Below, in pieces: positions 1 to 12,180 of a DNA stretch of 64,000 bases (the stretch's first letter is position 1; every line of letters begins with the position of its first letter). A model generated the notes under the pieces. The model worked only from the letters and a program-made list of their open reading frames with translations, ran no database searches and was not told the DNA's origin. Made by a program: the position numbers and the translations under genes. Source of the DNA: Linanthus parryae (lineage: Eukaryota > Streptophyta > Magnoliopsida > Ericales > Polemoniaceae). Where the stretch lies: positions 54,163,665 through 54,227,664 of the forward strand of contig JALGPY010000010.1 of NCBI GenBank assembly GCA_023055425.1, given 5' to 3'.

Positions 1-461
1 GTGTTAATTAATTTTTTATATTGATGCTTTATTATTCGGTGAATTAAGCTGCTGTTTTCTTTAATGTGTTTCAGTAGTAATTGTTCCTGTTTGGATAGTC
101 GCAAGTCTTCAGTTTATAACTTGAATGCTAACATTAATGTTTGTTAATTGTGTTCATTACTTTATGAACTGGAGTTTCTCAAGTATTTTTTATTTGGTTT
201 AATTAGCTAAGTTCATTTACGAATACTTGTAAGGCAAATTGTTTATTCATCTTGTCTCTTGTTTCAGTATATTTAATAATTGCGTTTTAGACAGTTTGGA
301 CTGTCGTTGTGCAACTTTCGAGCAAAGCTCAAAATTCAGTTGCAAATTTTATATTTATGTACTAGTATTGTATCTAGTTTATGAGAAAATCGTTTCTCAT
401 TTCTTATTCCTCACATGTTTTTTGGTGACAGTTCGAGATGTCTTAGGGAATTGACACTGCT

Positions 462-2045
462 TTGATTCCAGGCACCCAAGAGGCTAGCTTCACGTTGGCT
501 GAGAGTATCCCGGAATTTGTTGCCTCAAGTGGATCTCAAGTCATGGGTTCAACTACCGTGGTTTGTACATCATTTGTTGGTGTGTCAAGCGGTTCTCAAG
601 GGCTGATTTCTAGTCTTTCAGCGGGACTCTCAGGAGTAAGTCTGCCGTCATCCGTTGGGGTCTTCTTTTCTCTTGGATTTGCACCAAGCTCGCTGCGAAC
701 GCCTACCCCTGGATTGATGACTTCAAGTAGGTTCGGAGTTCAATCGGCGGCAACGGGATTTGGCCAAGTCCACACGGCTAGTGATCATGTAACACCATTC
801 GTTGGTAATCCGATCATAGGATCAGGTCAAGGGCGTCCTGGCTTCGTCGAGAAGCCTGAGAAGTTCGCCGGAAAAGACTTCAGGTTGTGGAAACAAAAAA
901 TGAAGTTCTACTTAACCACTTTGTACTTGGATAGGTTCTTGACAGAATCCAAGCCTGAGATACCAGAGAGTGCTGATTTCCAGCAAGTTGCGGCTGTAGA
1001 TGCTTGGAAGCATTCTGATTATCTATGTCTCAACTTCATCATGAACATCTTGGAGGACGCATTGTATAGTGTCTATGCTCACATGGAGACCTCCAAAGAA
1101 CTCTGGGATGCGCTTGAAAATAAGTATCGAGTCGAGGATGGTGGACATCAGCAGTTCATCGCAACAAGGTTCCTCCATTATCAGATGGTGGAAGCTAGGC
1201 TTGTGATGGAGCAGGTTCACGAGTTGCAGGTCATGTTGCATGAGATGCATCAAGAGCGCTTGACAATGAGTGAATCACTCAAGGTGGCATGTGTCAGGGA
1301 TAAGCTGCCAAGTTCTTGGAATGGGATCAAGGAACACATTTTGTACAAGAATAGACCTCTGACACTTGATGCACTCATTCAGAGGATTCGCATCAAAGAG
1401 GATACTCTTAAGGATCAGAACTCCCTCTATAAAGTGACCCATGGGAAAGCCAAGGCCCATATGGTGGAGGACGTCTCTTATCCTCGGAAAACCTCTAAGG
1501 GAGGTAGTTCGAATGCACCAAATAAGCGTGATGGGAAACTATCAGCTAAGGGAGTAATTGGGAAGAAATTCCTAGGAAAATGCTATAATTGTAAGGCAAA
1601 AGGTCACCGCTCAGTGGACTGTCCTGAGAAAGGGAAGGCTGTATATGGTGGCAAGAAGAACCAGGCTTACTTGTCTAAGGTGGATGACTTAGTCCACGAT
1701 GTCAGGGATATGAATCTCTCGGCTGTGGTCACAGAGGTGAATCTTGTTGGTAGCAATCCAAGGGAGTGGTGGATTGACACCGGAGCTACTTGCCATGTTT
1801 GCTGTGGTAAGCGGATGTTCACCGACTATAAGGAATCCAGTGATAGAGAAATTATCTTCATGGGTAATTCCGCGACTGCCAATGTTAGTGGCAAGGGAAA
1901 GGTTGTGTTGAAGCTGACTTTAGGACGTCTGTTGACCCTCAACGATGTACTCCATGTACCTGAAATCCAAAAGAACTTGTGTCTGGAACTCTTCTCACAA
2001 AGAATGGGTTTAGACTTGTCTTTGAGTCGGGTAAGTTTACTTTGA
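462..2045 (+). pseudogene. Copia element A gag and protease region
   Basis: This is the longest open stretch of element A. The frame is open from 462, but the first ATG is at 543. It encodes a UBN2-type gag ([12 protein letters not shown] near 880, then an alpha-helical region). A CX2CX4HX4C zinc knuckle follows ([14 protein letters not shown] near 1581-1622), then the aspartic protease active site [13 protein letters not shown] near 1769. In the family, gag packages the RNA and the protease processes the polyprotein. Near 1978 the frame shifts: the normal continuation is found in another frame from about 1979. The product would therefore end in aberrant sequence at 2045. It is a degenerate transposon gene, not a host gene. 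Confidence 0.85.
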
Positions 2046-3128
2046 TCAAAAGTGGGGTGTATGTTGGTAGGGGGTACCTTAGCGGGGGGTTGTTCAAAAT
2101 GAATGTTGCAACTGTGTACCCTCCAAATGTTAATGAAAAAACTTCTACTTCTGCTTACTTGATTGAGTCTTCTTACATTTGGCATGGTAGATTAGGCCAC
2201 GTAAATTTCAATTCAATTCGAAAACTGATGCAAATTGGTCATCTACCTAAATCGAAAATAGACTCAAGTCATAAGTGTGAAGCTTGTGTAGAACTAAATT
2301 AACTAAACAACCTTTCCACAATGTCACTAGAAGTACTACTCCTCTTGAGTTGATACATTCAGATCTTTGTGATTTGAAAGTTGTTCAAACGAGATCGGGG
2401 TATAAGTACTTTGTCACTTTTATAGATGATTGCACTAAGTATGGCTATGTATATCTATTACGAAGTAAGGATGAAGTCATAAGTGCATTCATGAACTATA
2501 AAAGTGAGGTTGAAAATCAATTTGGAAAGAAGATCAAGTCACTAAGGAGTGACAGAGGTAGTGAATATGAATCACCATTTGAACAAGTGTGTTCTGAAAA
2601 TGGAATTATTCAACAAACAACGGCTCCTTATTCGCCACAACAAAACGGTGTTGCTGAGCGAAAGAATATGACATTAAAGTAAATGATGAATGCTATGCTC
2701 TTAAGTTCTGGGTTGCCCCAGAACATGTGGGGGGAAGCAATTTATCTGCGAACCATATTCTAAATAGAATTCCTCGAAAGAAAGTTCATAAGACTCCATA
2801 TGAGTTATGGAAAGGCCACCTACCTACTTAAAAATTCTTTTCGAGTGTGGGGGTGTCTGGCAAAGGTATTAGTACCACCTCCGAAAAAGGTTCGAATAGG
2901 ACCAAAAACGGTGGATTGTGTGTTCATTGGATATGCACATGATAGTAGCGCATATCGGTTTTTGGTTCACAAATCGGATATTCCAGACATACATGAGAAC
3001 ACAATAATTGAAGCTAGAACTGCATCGTTATTTAAGGATGTGTTTCCATGTAAGGAAAGGGAATCTGTGCACCCTTCTAAAAGGGTACGTGACCCGGAAT
3101 CCGAGGAAACTCCTATAGACGATGCACC
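1979..3128 (+). pseudogene. Copia element A integrase region, frameshifted
   Basis: A GAG-pre-integrase motif (WHGRLGHVNFNSIRKL) lies near 2179-2230. The integrase core follows at about 2340-2680 with [24 protein letters not shown] and [11 protein letters not shown], and then [12 protein letters not shown]. These supply the expected catalytic acidic residues. The coding is broken by a frameshift near 2287, a stop in place of a sense codon at about 2680 (after MTLK), and more shifts between 2690 and 2800. The C-terminal part (RVWGCLAKVLVPPPKK, VFIGYAHDSSAYRFLV) is in frame from about 2800. At 3129 copia sequence ends abruptly at the nested LTR array, before the linker that normally precedes reverse transcriptase. 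Confidence 0.85.
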
Positions 3129-4377
3129 CTTTCAGACGTCCAAAACTCAACCACCAGGACACACAATCCACCAGACAACATTTTTAGTTAGAATTCTAGT
3201 AAACTGGTACGTGACTGAATTATTTAAAAAGTTACACCACCTCGTCAAAAATGACAATTTTTATAGATTTCTGGACCAAAACAGTAATTTACAACAAATC
3301 GCTAAAAATATATATTTTAGCTAAATAATCCACTTTTTAATAATCAACCCAGCAATCTGCACCAAAATAGTAATTTACAACAAATTTCTAAAATAGCTAA
3401 ATACAACTATTTTAGCTAAACAATCCACTTTAGCTATTAACACCGCAATCTGGTTCAATCATGTTCAACCTGTAAAACAGAGGGGTGAGCCAAAATAGCC
3501 CAGTAGCTACCGCCTAACCACTGGCGTAGAAATCTAAAATCTACTTAACAACAGTCAGTTATTACACATCAGCATGCGGCACCAAATACACAAATAATGT
3601 GATTTAACAATCACCAGACAGTCAACATAGCGCTAGAAAGTTATAAAATTCACACCAGCAGTACAAACAGGTATAGAGTGTAACTACAGAAATTTAGAAA
3701 TTAGATTTACCCTACCTCTTTTAAGAATTCGATCCGATCAAATCAAATAGTACTGGTTGAAGTGTAATCCCAAGATAGAAACCAGAAAACCTCATACTCT
3801 TATATCTACCATCTAAAGCAAATCCATTACCGAGCAAATATTTTCCTTGCACATCATTACCCAACGCCTGGGTGAGAGAAAATCTCACATGAATAGTAAA
3901 CAAGAGACACTGCCGAACAAATGAAAGGATTAACTTGAGATTTGTTTTGTTCCATTTTATTTTCTGTTTAACCAATGATGTATGGAAATACACCACATCC
4001 ATATCAAACTTTAGTAAAACTCATTTGCAGGTGCCACATGTCCTAATGGTGACTAACCACAATCATCATTTTCAATAATGTAGATAAACTCAAATCTCAA
4101 TCTAGTAGACAAGTATGCATAGCTAAAAGAATTCAAGGAAACATATCTGAACAAATGAATAGAGATACACGTCATTTTATAATAAATCATGTGTAACTCA
4201 CATCATTTTACTATAAATTGCATCTACTACCCCAATATTTTTAATAAAATAAAATATTGCAAACTTATTACTACATATGTCCCATTTTGTATATTACAAA
4301 AAATCAGTTGAATAAAATCACTTGTAAACACCCAATAATTCACGTACTAGAATATTTTTTGGATACGGGGTCTCACA
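3129..4377 (-). repeat. LTR copy 1 of the nested array, truncated
   Basis: It matches LTR copies 2 and 3 along its length but lacks the roughly 82 bases that begin them (TGTGACGACCCGGTCAC on +). Homology starts at CTTTCAGACG. The missing end and the missing copia linker sequence suggest one deletion across this junction. Confidence 0.85.
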
Positions 4378-4957
4378 ATCCACCCCACTTATAGAAATTT
4401 TGACCCGAACTTTAAATTCTATAATTTCATATTCTATCATATTTAAAGAAAAATAACAAACTTCAAAGAACAGCATGATAGTAATCAATTAACAAGCAAC
4501 AAATCTTTTAAACTTGTCAATCTTAGCACGTAAGAATTTTTTGATAACAACTTCACCAAGCATTCTTTTCCGAAAAACACTTCATCATGCATGGCTACCA
4601 CAAATATAGTCATGCATGTATATTGACCCATGTCACTTCACAGAAAATATATGAGGCCAAAGTTAAAAAATGATAAGAATTCATGAAAGTCCCAACCTGT
4701 TTGTTTTAGAATTCATTTTCTTTACAAAAATAAAAACTCGTTTCACTATAAAAAATAATTCCGACTTTCGGAAAACACAAATCACGTACCAACATGGTTC
4801 ATCGCCTCCACCACCCAAGCAGCACTAGACTGTGCACCCCTAGCTCGACAATGCGGTGGCTCACAAGTGCGTACCACTCGTACAACACCCGCCACAGACA
4901 CCCGCCAAAACACCCGCCCAGTCCCAGATACACTATCCGTACCTCCGCTTGGGTAAG

Positions 4958-4969
4958 GCTCTGATACCA
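4958..4969 (-). other. Primer binding site (initiator tRNA-Met type) of the nested element
   Basis: Reads TGGTATCAGAGC on the - strand, one base from the end of LTR copy 2. The equivalent site by LTR copy 3 (6906-6917) is mutated: GATTTGATACCA replaces GCTCTGATACCA on +. Confidence 0.8.
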
Positions 4970-4970
4970 C

Positions 4971-6310
4971 TGTGACGACCCGGTCACAATTTTAATACAA
5001 AATATCGATTTAACGATAAATATCGCTGTTTTACTGCCAACCCGTCTGACACTTTCAGACGTCCAAAGCTCAACCACCAGGACAAACAGTCCACCAGACA
5101 ACATTTTTAGTCAAATTTCTGATAAACTGGTACGTGACTGAATTATTTAAAAAGTTACACCACCTCGTCAAAAATGACAATTTTTATAGATTTCTGGACC
5201 AAAACAGTAATTTACAACAAATCGCTAAAAACAGCTAAAAATATCTATTTTAGCTAAGTAATCCACTTTTTAATAATCAACCCAGCAATCTGCACCAAAA
5301 TAGTAATTTACAACAAATTTCTAAAACAGCTAAATACAACTATTTTAGCTAAACAATCCACTTTAGCTATTAACATCGCAATCTGGTTCAATCATGTTCA
5401 ACCTGTTAAAAAGAATGGTGAGCCAAAATAGCCCAGCAGGTACCGCCTAACCACTGGCGTAGAAATCTAAAATCTAGTTAACAACAGTCAGTTATTACAC
5501 ATCTGCATGCGGCACCAAATACACAAATAATGTGATTTAACAATCACCAGACAGTCAACATATAGCTAGAAAGCTATAAAATTCACACCAGCAGTACAAG
5601 CAGGTATAAACTGTAACTGCAGAAATTTAGAAATTAGATTTCCCCTACCTCTTTTAAGAATCTGATCCGATCAAATCAAATAGTACTGGTTGAAGTGTAA
5701 TCTCAAGATAGAAACCAGAAAACCTCATACTCTTATATCTACCATCTAAAGTAAATCCATTACTGAGCAAATATTTTGCTTGCACATCATTACCCAACGC
5801 ATGGGTGAGAGAAAATCTCACACGAGTAGTAAACAAGAGACACTGCCGAACAAATGAAAGGATTAACTTGAGATTTGTTTTGTTCCATTTTATTTTCTAT
5901 TTAACCAATGATGTATGGAAATACACCACATCCATATCAAACTTTAGTAAAAGTCATTTACGGGTGCCACATGTCCTAATGATGACTAACCACAATCATC
6001 ATTTTCAATAATGTAGATAAACTCAAATCTCAATCTAGTAGACAAGTATGCATAGCTAAAAGAATTGAAGGAAACATATCTGAACAAAGGAATAGAGATA
6101 CACGTCATTTTATAATAAATCATGTGTCACTCATATCAATTTACTGTAAATTGCATCTACTACCCCAATATTTTTAATAAAACAAACTATTGCAAACTTA
6201 TTACTACATATGTCCCATATTGTATATTACAAAAAATCAGTTGAATAAAATCACTTGTAAACACCCAATAATTCACGTACTAGAATATTTTTTGGATACC
6301 GGGTCTCACA
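4971..6310 (-). repeat. LTR copy 2 of the nested array
   Basis: Complete 1340-bp LTR with TGTGACGACCC at one end and GGGTCTCACA at the other, so the ends are short inverted repeats of the TG...CA type. Confidence 0.85.
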
Positions 6311-6918
6311 ATCCACACCACTTATAGAAATTTCGACCCAAACTTTAAATTCTATAATTTCATATTCTATCATATTTAAAGAAAAATAACAAACTTCAAA
6401 GAACAACATGATAGAAATCAATTAACAAGCAACAAATCTTTTAAACTTGTCAATCTTAGCACGTAAGAATTTTTTGATAACAACTTCACCATGCATTCTT
6501 TTCCGAAAAACACTTCATCATGCATGGCTACAACAAATATAGTCATGCATGTATATTGACCCATGTCACTTCACAGAATATATATGAGGCCGAAGTTAAA
6601 GATGATAAGAATTCATGAAAGTCCCACCCTGTTTGTTTTAGAATTCATTTTCTTTACAAAAATAAAAACTTGTTTCACTATAAAAATTAATTCCGACTTT
6701 CGGAAAACACAAATCACGTACTAACACGGTTCATTACCTCCACCACCCAAGCAGCACTAGACTGTGCACCCCTAGCTCAACAGTGCGGTGGCTCACAAGT
6801 GTGGTGGCTCACAAGTGTGTACCACTCGTACAACATCCGCCACAGACACCAGCCAAAACACCCGCCCAGTCCCAGATACACTATCCGTACCTCCGGTTGG
6901 GTAAGGATTTGATACCAC

Positions 6919-8260
6919 TGTGACGACCCGGTCACAATTTTATTACAAAATATCGATTTAACGATAAAAATCGCTGTTTTACTGTCAACCCGTCTGACAC
7001 TTTCAGACGTCCAAAGCTCAACCACCAGGACACACAGTCCACCAGACAACATTTTTAGTCAAATTTCTGATATACTGGTACGTGACTGAATTATTTAAAA
7101 AGTTACACCACCTCATCAAAAATGACAATTTTTATAGATTTCTGGACCAAAATAGTAATTTACAACAAATCGCTAAAAACAGCTAAAAATATATATATTT
7201 TAGCTAAATAATCCACTTTTTAATAATCAACCCAGCAATCTGCACCAAAATAGTAATTTACCACAAATTTCTAAAACAGCTAAATACAACTATTTTAGCT
7301 AAACAGTCCACTTTAGCTATTAACACTGCAATCTGGTTCAATCATGTTCAATCTGTCAAACAGAGGGGTGAGCCAAAATAGCCCAGCAGGTACTGCCTAA
7401 CCACTGGCGTAGAAATCTAAAATCTACTTAACAACAGTCAGTTATTACACATCAGCATGCAGCACCAAATACACAAATAATGTGATTTAACAATCACCAG
7501 ACAGTCAACATATAGCTAGAAAGCTATAAAATTCACACCAGCAGTACAAACAGGTATAGACTGTAATTGCAGAAATTTAGAAATTAGATTTCCCCTACCT
7601 CTTTTAAGAATTCGATCCGATCAAATCAAATAGTACTGGTTGACGTGTAATCCCAAGATAGAAACCAGAAAACCTCATACTCTTATATCTACCATCTAAA
7701 GCAAATCCATTACCGAGCAAATATTTTGCTTGCACATCATTACCCAACGCCTGGGTGAGAGAAAATCTCACATGAGTAGTAAACAAGAGACACTGCCGAA
7801 CAAATGAAAGGATTAACTTGAGATTTGTTTTGTTCCATTTTATTTTCTGTTTAACCAATGATGTATGGAAATACACCACATCCATATCAAACTTTAGTAA
7901 AACTCATTTGCAGGTGCCACATGTCCTAATGGTGACTAACCACAATCATCATTTTCAATAATGTAGATAAACTCAAATCTCAATCTAGTAGACAAGTATG
8001 CATAGCTAAAAGAATTGAAGGAAACATATATGAACAGATGAATAGAGATACACGTCATTTTATAATAAATCATGTGTCACTCACATCAGTTTACTGTAAA
8101 TTGCATCTACTACCCCAAGATTTTTAATAAAACAAAATATTGCAAAATTATTACTACATATGTCCCATTTTGTATATTACAAAAAATCAGTTGAATAAAA
8201 TCACTTGTAAACACCCAATAATTCACGTACTAGAATATTTTTTGGATACGGGGCCTCACA
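6919..8260 (-). repeat. LTR copy 3 of the nested array
   Basis: Complete 1342-bp LTR. Its end GGGCCTCACA abuts copia reverse transcriptase sequence at 8261 (SSPEAPFWKEAI), giving a clean insertion boundary. Confidence 0.85.
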
Positions 8261-9806
8261 GGCCTCTAGTCCAGAAGCTCCTTTTTGGAAGGAAGCAATT
8301 AATAGTGAAATTGATTACATTATGCAAAACCACACTTGGGAGGTGGTGGATCTTCCTCCTGGTTGTAAACCACTTGGGTGCAAATGGATTTTCAAGAGGA
8401 AGTTGAATGTTGATGGATCAATTGATAAGTACAAAGCTCGGCTGGTAGCTAAGGGTTTCATGCAACATGAAGGGATCGATTTCTTCGATACCTATTCGCC
8501 GGTGAAACGAATAACCTCAATACGAGTGTTAATAGCTATAGTGGCTTTGTTTGACCTCGAGATTCACCAAATGGATGTTAAAATGGCGTTCTTGAATGGT
8601 GAACTGAACGAGGAAATTTATATGGAACAACCCTAAGGGTTTGTCGTCCTAGGACAAGAGGGATAAGTGTGTCGACTTGTTAAATCCTTGTATGGATTAA
8701 AACAAGCTCCGAAACAATGGCACGAGAAATTTGATAGAGCCATGATGTCATGGGGTTGTAACATGAATGAGTGTGATAAATGTGTCTATATTAAGAACAC
8801 TCATGACGGCTATGTAGTAGTCTGTTTGTATGTCGATGACTTGCTTATTTTGGGTAGCAACAAGAAGGTCATCGAAGATACAAAGAAGATGTTAACCAAG
8901 AACTTTGACATGAAAGACATGGGCCTAGCTGATGTGATTTTAGGAATTAAGATTTCTAAAACAAACGAAGGTTATGCCTTATCTCAATCACACTATATTG
9001 AGAAAGTTCTCAGTAAGTTTGATAAAGATAAAGGCAAATCGGTGAAAACTCTGGTCGATGTAAGTTTGCATCTTACCAAGAATACGGGAGAGGGGATTAA
9101 CCAACTTGAGTATGCTTAAGTAGTTGGTAGCCTATTGTACATTACGAATTGTACAAAACCAGATATCGCTCAGGTAGTTAGCAAGCTAAGCCGGTTTACG
9201 AGAAATCCTGGTGTAGACCACTGGAAAGCAGCGGTAAGGGTTCTGAAATATTTATGATATTCTCAGAATCTCGGATTACATTATACCAAATACCCTACAG
9301 TATTAGAAGGTTATAGTGTTGCTAACTGGATTTCTGACACGAAGGATTCAAAATCCACAAGTGGATATGTATTCATGCTCGGTGGAGCAGCAGTATCGTG
9401 GAAATCTACAAAGTAAACGTGCTTAGCAAGGTCTACGATGGAATCTGAGTTCATTGTGTTAAATAAGGCAGGTGAAGAAGCTGAATGGCTTCGTCACTTT
9501 CTGGAGGACTTGCCTATGTGGCCGAAAACGGTACCTCCAATATGCATACACTGCGACAGTCAGTCTGCAATTTGACGAGCACAAAATGCTTTGTGTAATG
9601 GCAAGTCTACACATATACGTCGTAGACACAATACTGTTAGACAGTTGCTCTCGAACGGTATAATATCGATCGATTACGTTAAGTCTAAGGAGAACCTAGC
9701 GGATCCGCTGACTAAAGGCCTACCGAGAGAGCAAGTCTGGACTTTATCGAAAGGAATGGGTCTGAAGCCTCTTGAAAAATCTGTCATAGTGGCAAACCCT
9801 ACCTAA
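8261..9806 (+). pseudogene. Copia element A reverse transcriptase and RNase H region
   Basis: Reverse transcriptase begins at the nested insertion boundary (EAPFWKEAINSEID, WIFKRKLNVDGSIDKYKARLVAKGF). The catalytic motif CLYVDDLLILG is near 8825, and the copia signature [16 protein letters not shown] is near 8685. RNase H-like motifs follow (SWKST, then ARSTMESEF, CDSQSA near 9550, VKSKENLADPLTKGLP near 9685). In-frame stops occur near 8634, 8664, 9117, 9255, 9413 and 9572, so it cannot encode a full protein. The ending GMGLKPLEKS is typical of copia polyproteins. Together with 462-3128 it forms one element split by the nested array. Confidence 0.87.
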
Positions 9807-10335
9807 GTGACTGGAGATCCTAAGAATTAGGTTCAAAGGGACAACCTAACTATGTACGGATAGGGATACATCACGATCATTGGAAAGTTTCTTTCCTGGC
9901 CCTTCCTTTAGCATGATAATGTGATGTCTTGCATTGTATCGAGGATGAGATAAACTCTTAATAAACTCTGGTATAGCGAGGTACCAATAGAGTTTACCTA
10001 TATGAGTGGAGCTGGGGCCGGCTCTATGAGAATTGAAAGGCCGAATTCTCTATAGCACTCATGAAATCGGGAAACGTGTCTCAATGGACAAATGAGCACA
10101 TTCACGAGGACGGAATGACTCGAAGTCCTAATTGCGTGAGCACTGACGACTTGGTGTGCACCATTGGCAAGCAATTCAAGGCTTATGGTTCACTACTGAG
10201 CCAGCACATCCTGCAGTGTGTCACTAAGAGAAGGTTCAAGGTTTATGACCACCTATCTTTATGCGATTAGCTTCAGGACATTTTATTTGAGACTGAGATT
10301 GAGGAATGTCCAATTTGATCATTCATGTGGGGGAT

Positions 10336-10956
10336 TGTTGGATAATCTCGTGAGTTGAAGTTTGAGCTCAACTTAAGCTCATGAGATAACTCGGTGATTG
10401 AGGGTGTTACGGTACAATGTAGTTCAGGTGAATGAGCAAATTGTCCGTGTAATTTGTGTTGAGATTACGTTCATTAGGCTTGCATTTTTTGGGGAAGAAT
10501 TGTGTTGAATAAAATAACGAACACACGCGCGGACCACTTTGGTTGGGTCTGCGTCGTGGGTCGACCCAGATATAATATGGTGTTTATATTTTATTACATA
10601 CAATTAGTTTTCTCCTGCTAATTGGTTGCCCTAGGTGAATGTACATAATTAATTTCTCCTTGACACTGATTGCCAAACGTACATAGTTAATTTTCTCCTG
10701 GAAACTGATTGACGTACGTGAGATGAAGAGGGCTTACGTTTGCCCAGTTGAACCATCTTCCCAAGTGGCTACAAATTGTGAAATAAGTTCTCAATCCAAG
10801 AAGCAACACAACAATCATCTCTTTCACTCTCAATCTCCATCTCATTCTTTCTCTCAAGTAAGATGTTCACCAAGTTTTCCGTCCGGGAAATCAAGAGAAA
10901 GTGCTACGCCGGTTGATTGCGAGAAGAGGAGTCCTGGGAGGCGATTGTTCCGATAA
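10336..10956 (+). repeat. Probable 3' LTR of copia element A
   Basis: Begins TGTTGGATAATC directly after the purine tract. It contains CT-rich sequence and ends near GGAGGCGATTGTTCCG, typical of a copia U5. The right end could not be fixed because the 5' LTR is not in the window. The sequence from 10957 to 11185 is unassigned. Confidence 0.55.
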
Positions 10957-11185
10957 AAAACTGATAGCACTGGGGCCAAATCGCTTTAAGGAAAACTTCG
11001 TCAACGTGATCCTCTTTGGTCATCAGTTCATCCGTTCCTAGCTTTTTGGTGGCAGGTTCTTCATTAATTATGTTGTTTACTTTGTGCCGCAGATTAAATT
11101 TTGCTAACACTTATATATTTTGTTTCCATTTTGACATTTAGCTTACATGGGTATCATACATTCTAACTCTTGTGTCCTGTTTCAG

Positions 11186-12180
11186 GCAGCAATCCAGATA
11201 AGTAATGAACCGCATGTTCGGAAGCATGTACATTCCATATTCTTGTATCAACTACTCCAACGTGTTGTGGTAAAAGAAATTAGATCCTCTCCATCACTTG
11301 GCTGGGGTAAAGTTGTTGAAGGATGAGCCGCTGATTGGGTTGGTTGGTGAGCAGTGACTTCTTAATATAGGGCATGCGAGATAAATAAAATTTCAAAAAT
11401 TTTGGGCTTGTTCTCATTGAAAATGAGCATGCTAGTATCTTTTATTATCATATGAAGGAAATGTTTTCATTGGATATGGACTGTTTTCATGTTTAACTAA
11501 GACGGGTCTGACGGTTAAGTATTTGGAACGATTTCCTTTTTGGTTTCTTCTGTGTTTGCAGCGCACCTTTCAGACAAGGATCCTCGTGTATATGTTGTGT
11601 ATCTTAGCTGTAATGGATTCCCCTACCTGAAGTTATCTCTCAAAGTTTATGAGAGTTCGAGATTGAATCTAGAAACAGTTCTAACAACCCCGGGTCGAAG
11701 ATAAATTTCAGAATTGAAGATGCCACCACTTTTGAGGACTTGGATGAGGTCAGTATCAGAGGGTGTTGCATAGCTGAATTTTAGAATATTTGTTGGTCAT
11801 CCTAACTATGTGTATTTCCTTTCCTTTTTTATCTAAATAATTGACCATTATGTTTGAACCATTAGTTTTTGGCAATGCTATAAGTTTCGAAAAGGTTCTA
11901 AAGATGAAATTGACGATCTCTTGGAGATTGAGAAATCAGAAGATTGAGAAATGTTTATCTATTATTTTGGCATATCCTTTGGTACATTATTCTGGCATGT
12001 TTTAGGAACAGGGTTCCACAGTACATATCCGTGTGTCCGAAAGGAGTTATTTCCAGGAACATATCGACGATCACTAGCAATATTCTAGACCACTAACTCC
12101 ATCAATTGCCGCAAAAAGTTCCTTTGAAAAGTACTGGAACAGGTCAGTGTACCAGAAGTTCTTACCATGGAGCCGGTAAA
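11186..12180 (+). pseudogene. Remnant of an SPT6-like transcription elongation factor gene
   Basis: Conceptual translation gives several blocks in the order of plant SPT6 (a histone chaperone that travels with RNA polymerase II). AAIQISNEPHVRKHVHSIF is at 11186 after a TTTCAG acceptor, and LAGVKLLKDEPL is near 11300. HLSDKD with LKLSLKVYE is near 11565-11655, and TTFEDLDEV near 11726. FRKGSKDEIDDLLEIEKSE is near 11888, and YFQEHIDD then SIAAKSSF near 12048-12125. Intron-like gaps with GT/AG borders separate the blocks, so it derives from genomic DNA rather than a retrocopy. The segment between the second and third blocks is far too short and must lack most of the protein core. Stops and frameshifts are present. 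Confidence 0.75.

Larger units (their letters stand above)
3129..8260 (-). mobile_element. Tandem LTR-internal-LTR-internal-LTR array of a small non-autonomous LTR retrotransposon
   Basis: Three LTR copies (about 3129-4377, 4971-6310 and 6919-8260) alternate with two short internal regions (4378-4970 and 6311-6918). On the - strand each LTR starts TGTGAGACC or a close variant and ends GGGTCGTCACA. Next to LTR 2 lies TGGTATCAGAGC (4958-4969 on -), the initiator tRNA-Met type primer site. A purine tract (AAGTGGGGTGGAT) precedes the LTR on the other side. Unit spacing is 1923 and 1948 bp. No gag or pol is visible in the roughly 0.6-kb internal regions. The middle LTR is shared, as expected from unequal recombination. 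The array sits inside copia element A. Confidence 0.88.
1..10956 (+). mobile_element. Decayed Ty1/copia retrotransposon (element A), split by a nested insertion
   Basis: Domains run in copia order on the + strand: gag with zinc knuckle, aspartic protease, GAG-pre-integrase, integrase, then reverse transcriptase and RNase H. The element is interrupted at 3129-8260 by an unrelated LTR array. A purine-rich tract near 10327-10334 (GTGGGGGA) precedes a likely 3' LTR beginning TGTTGGATAATC at 10336. No primer binding site is seen in the first 460 bases, so the 5' LTR probably lies before the window and 1-461 is leader. The right end is uncertain: U5-like sequence reaches about 10956. Several stop codons and frameshifts make it non-functional. 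Confidence 0.8.

Noticed and set aside
4799..5104. Minus-strand open frame of 101 codons over LTR, primer site and internal region
   Set aside because: It crosses the LTR/primer-site boundary of the nested element and has no family features. Its copy at 6777-7052 is shorter and altered.
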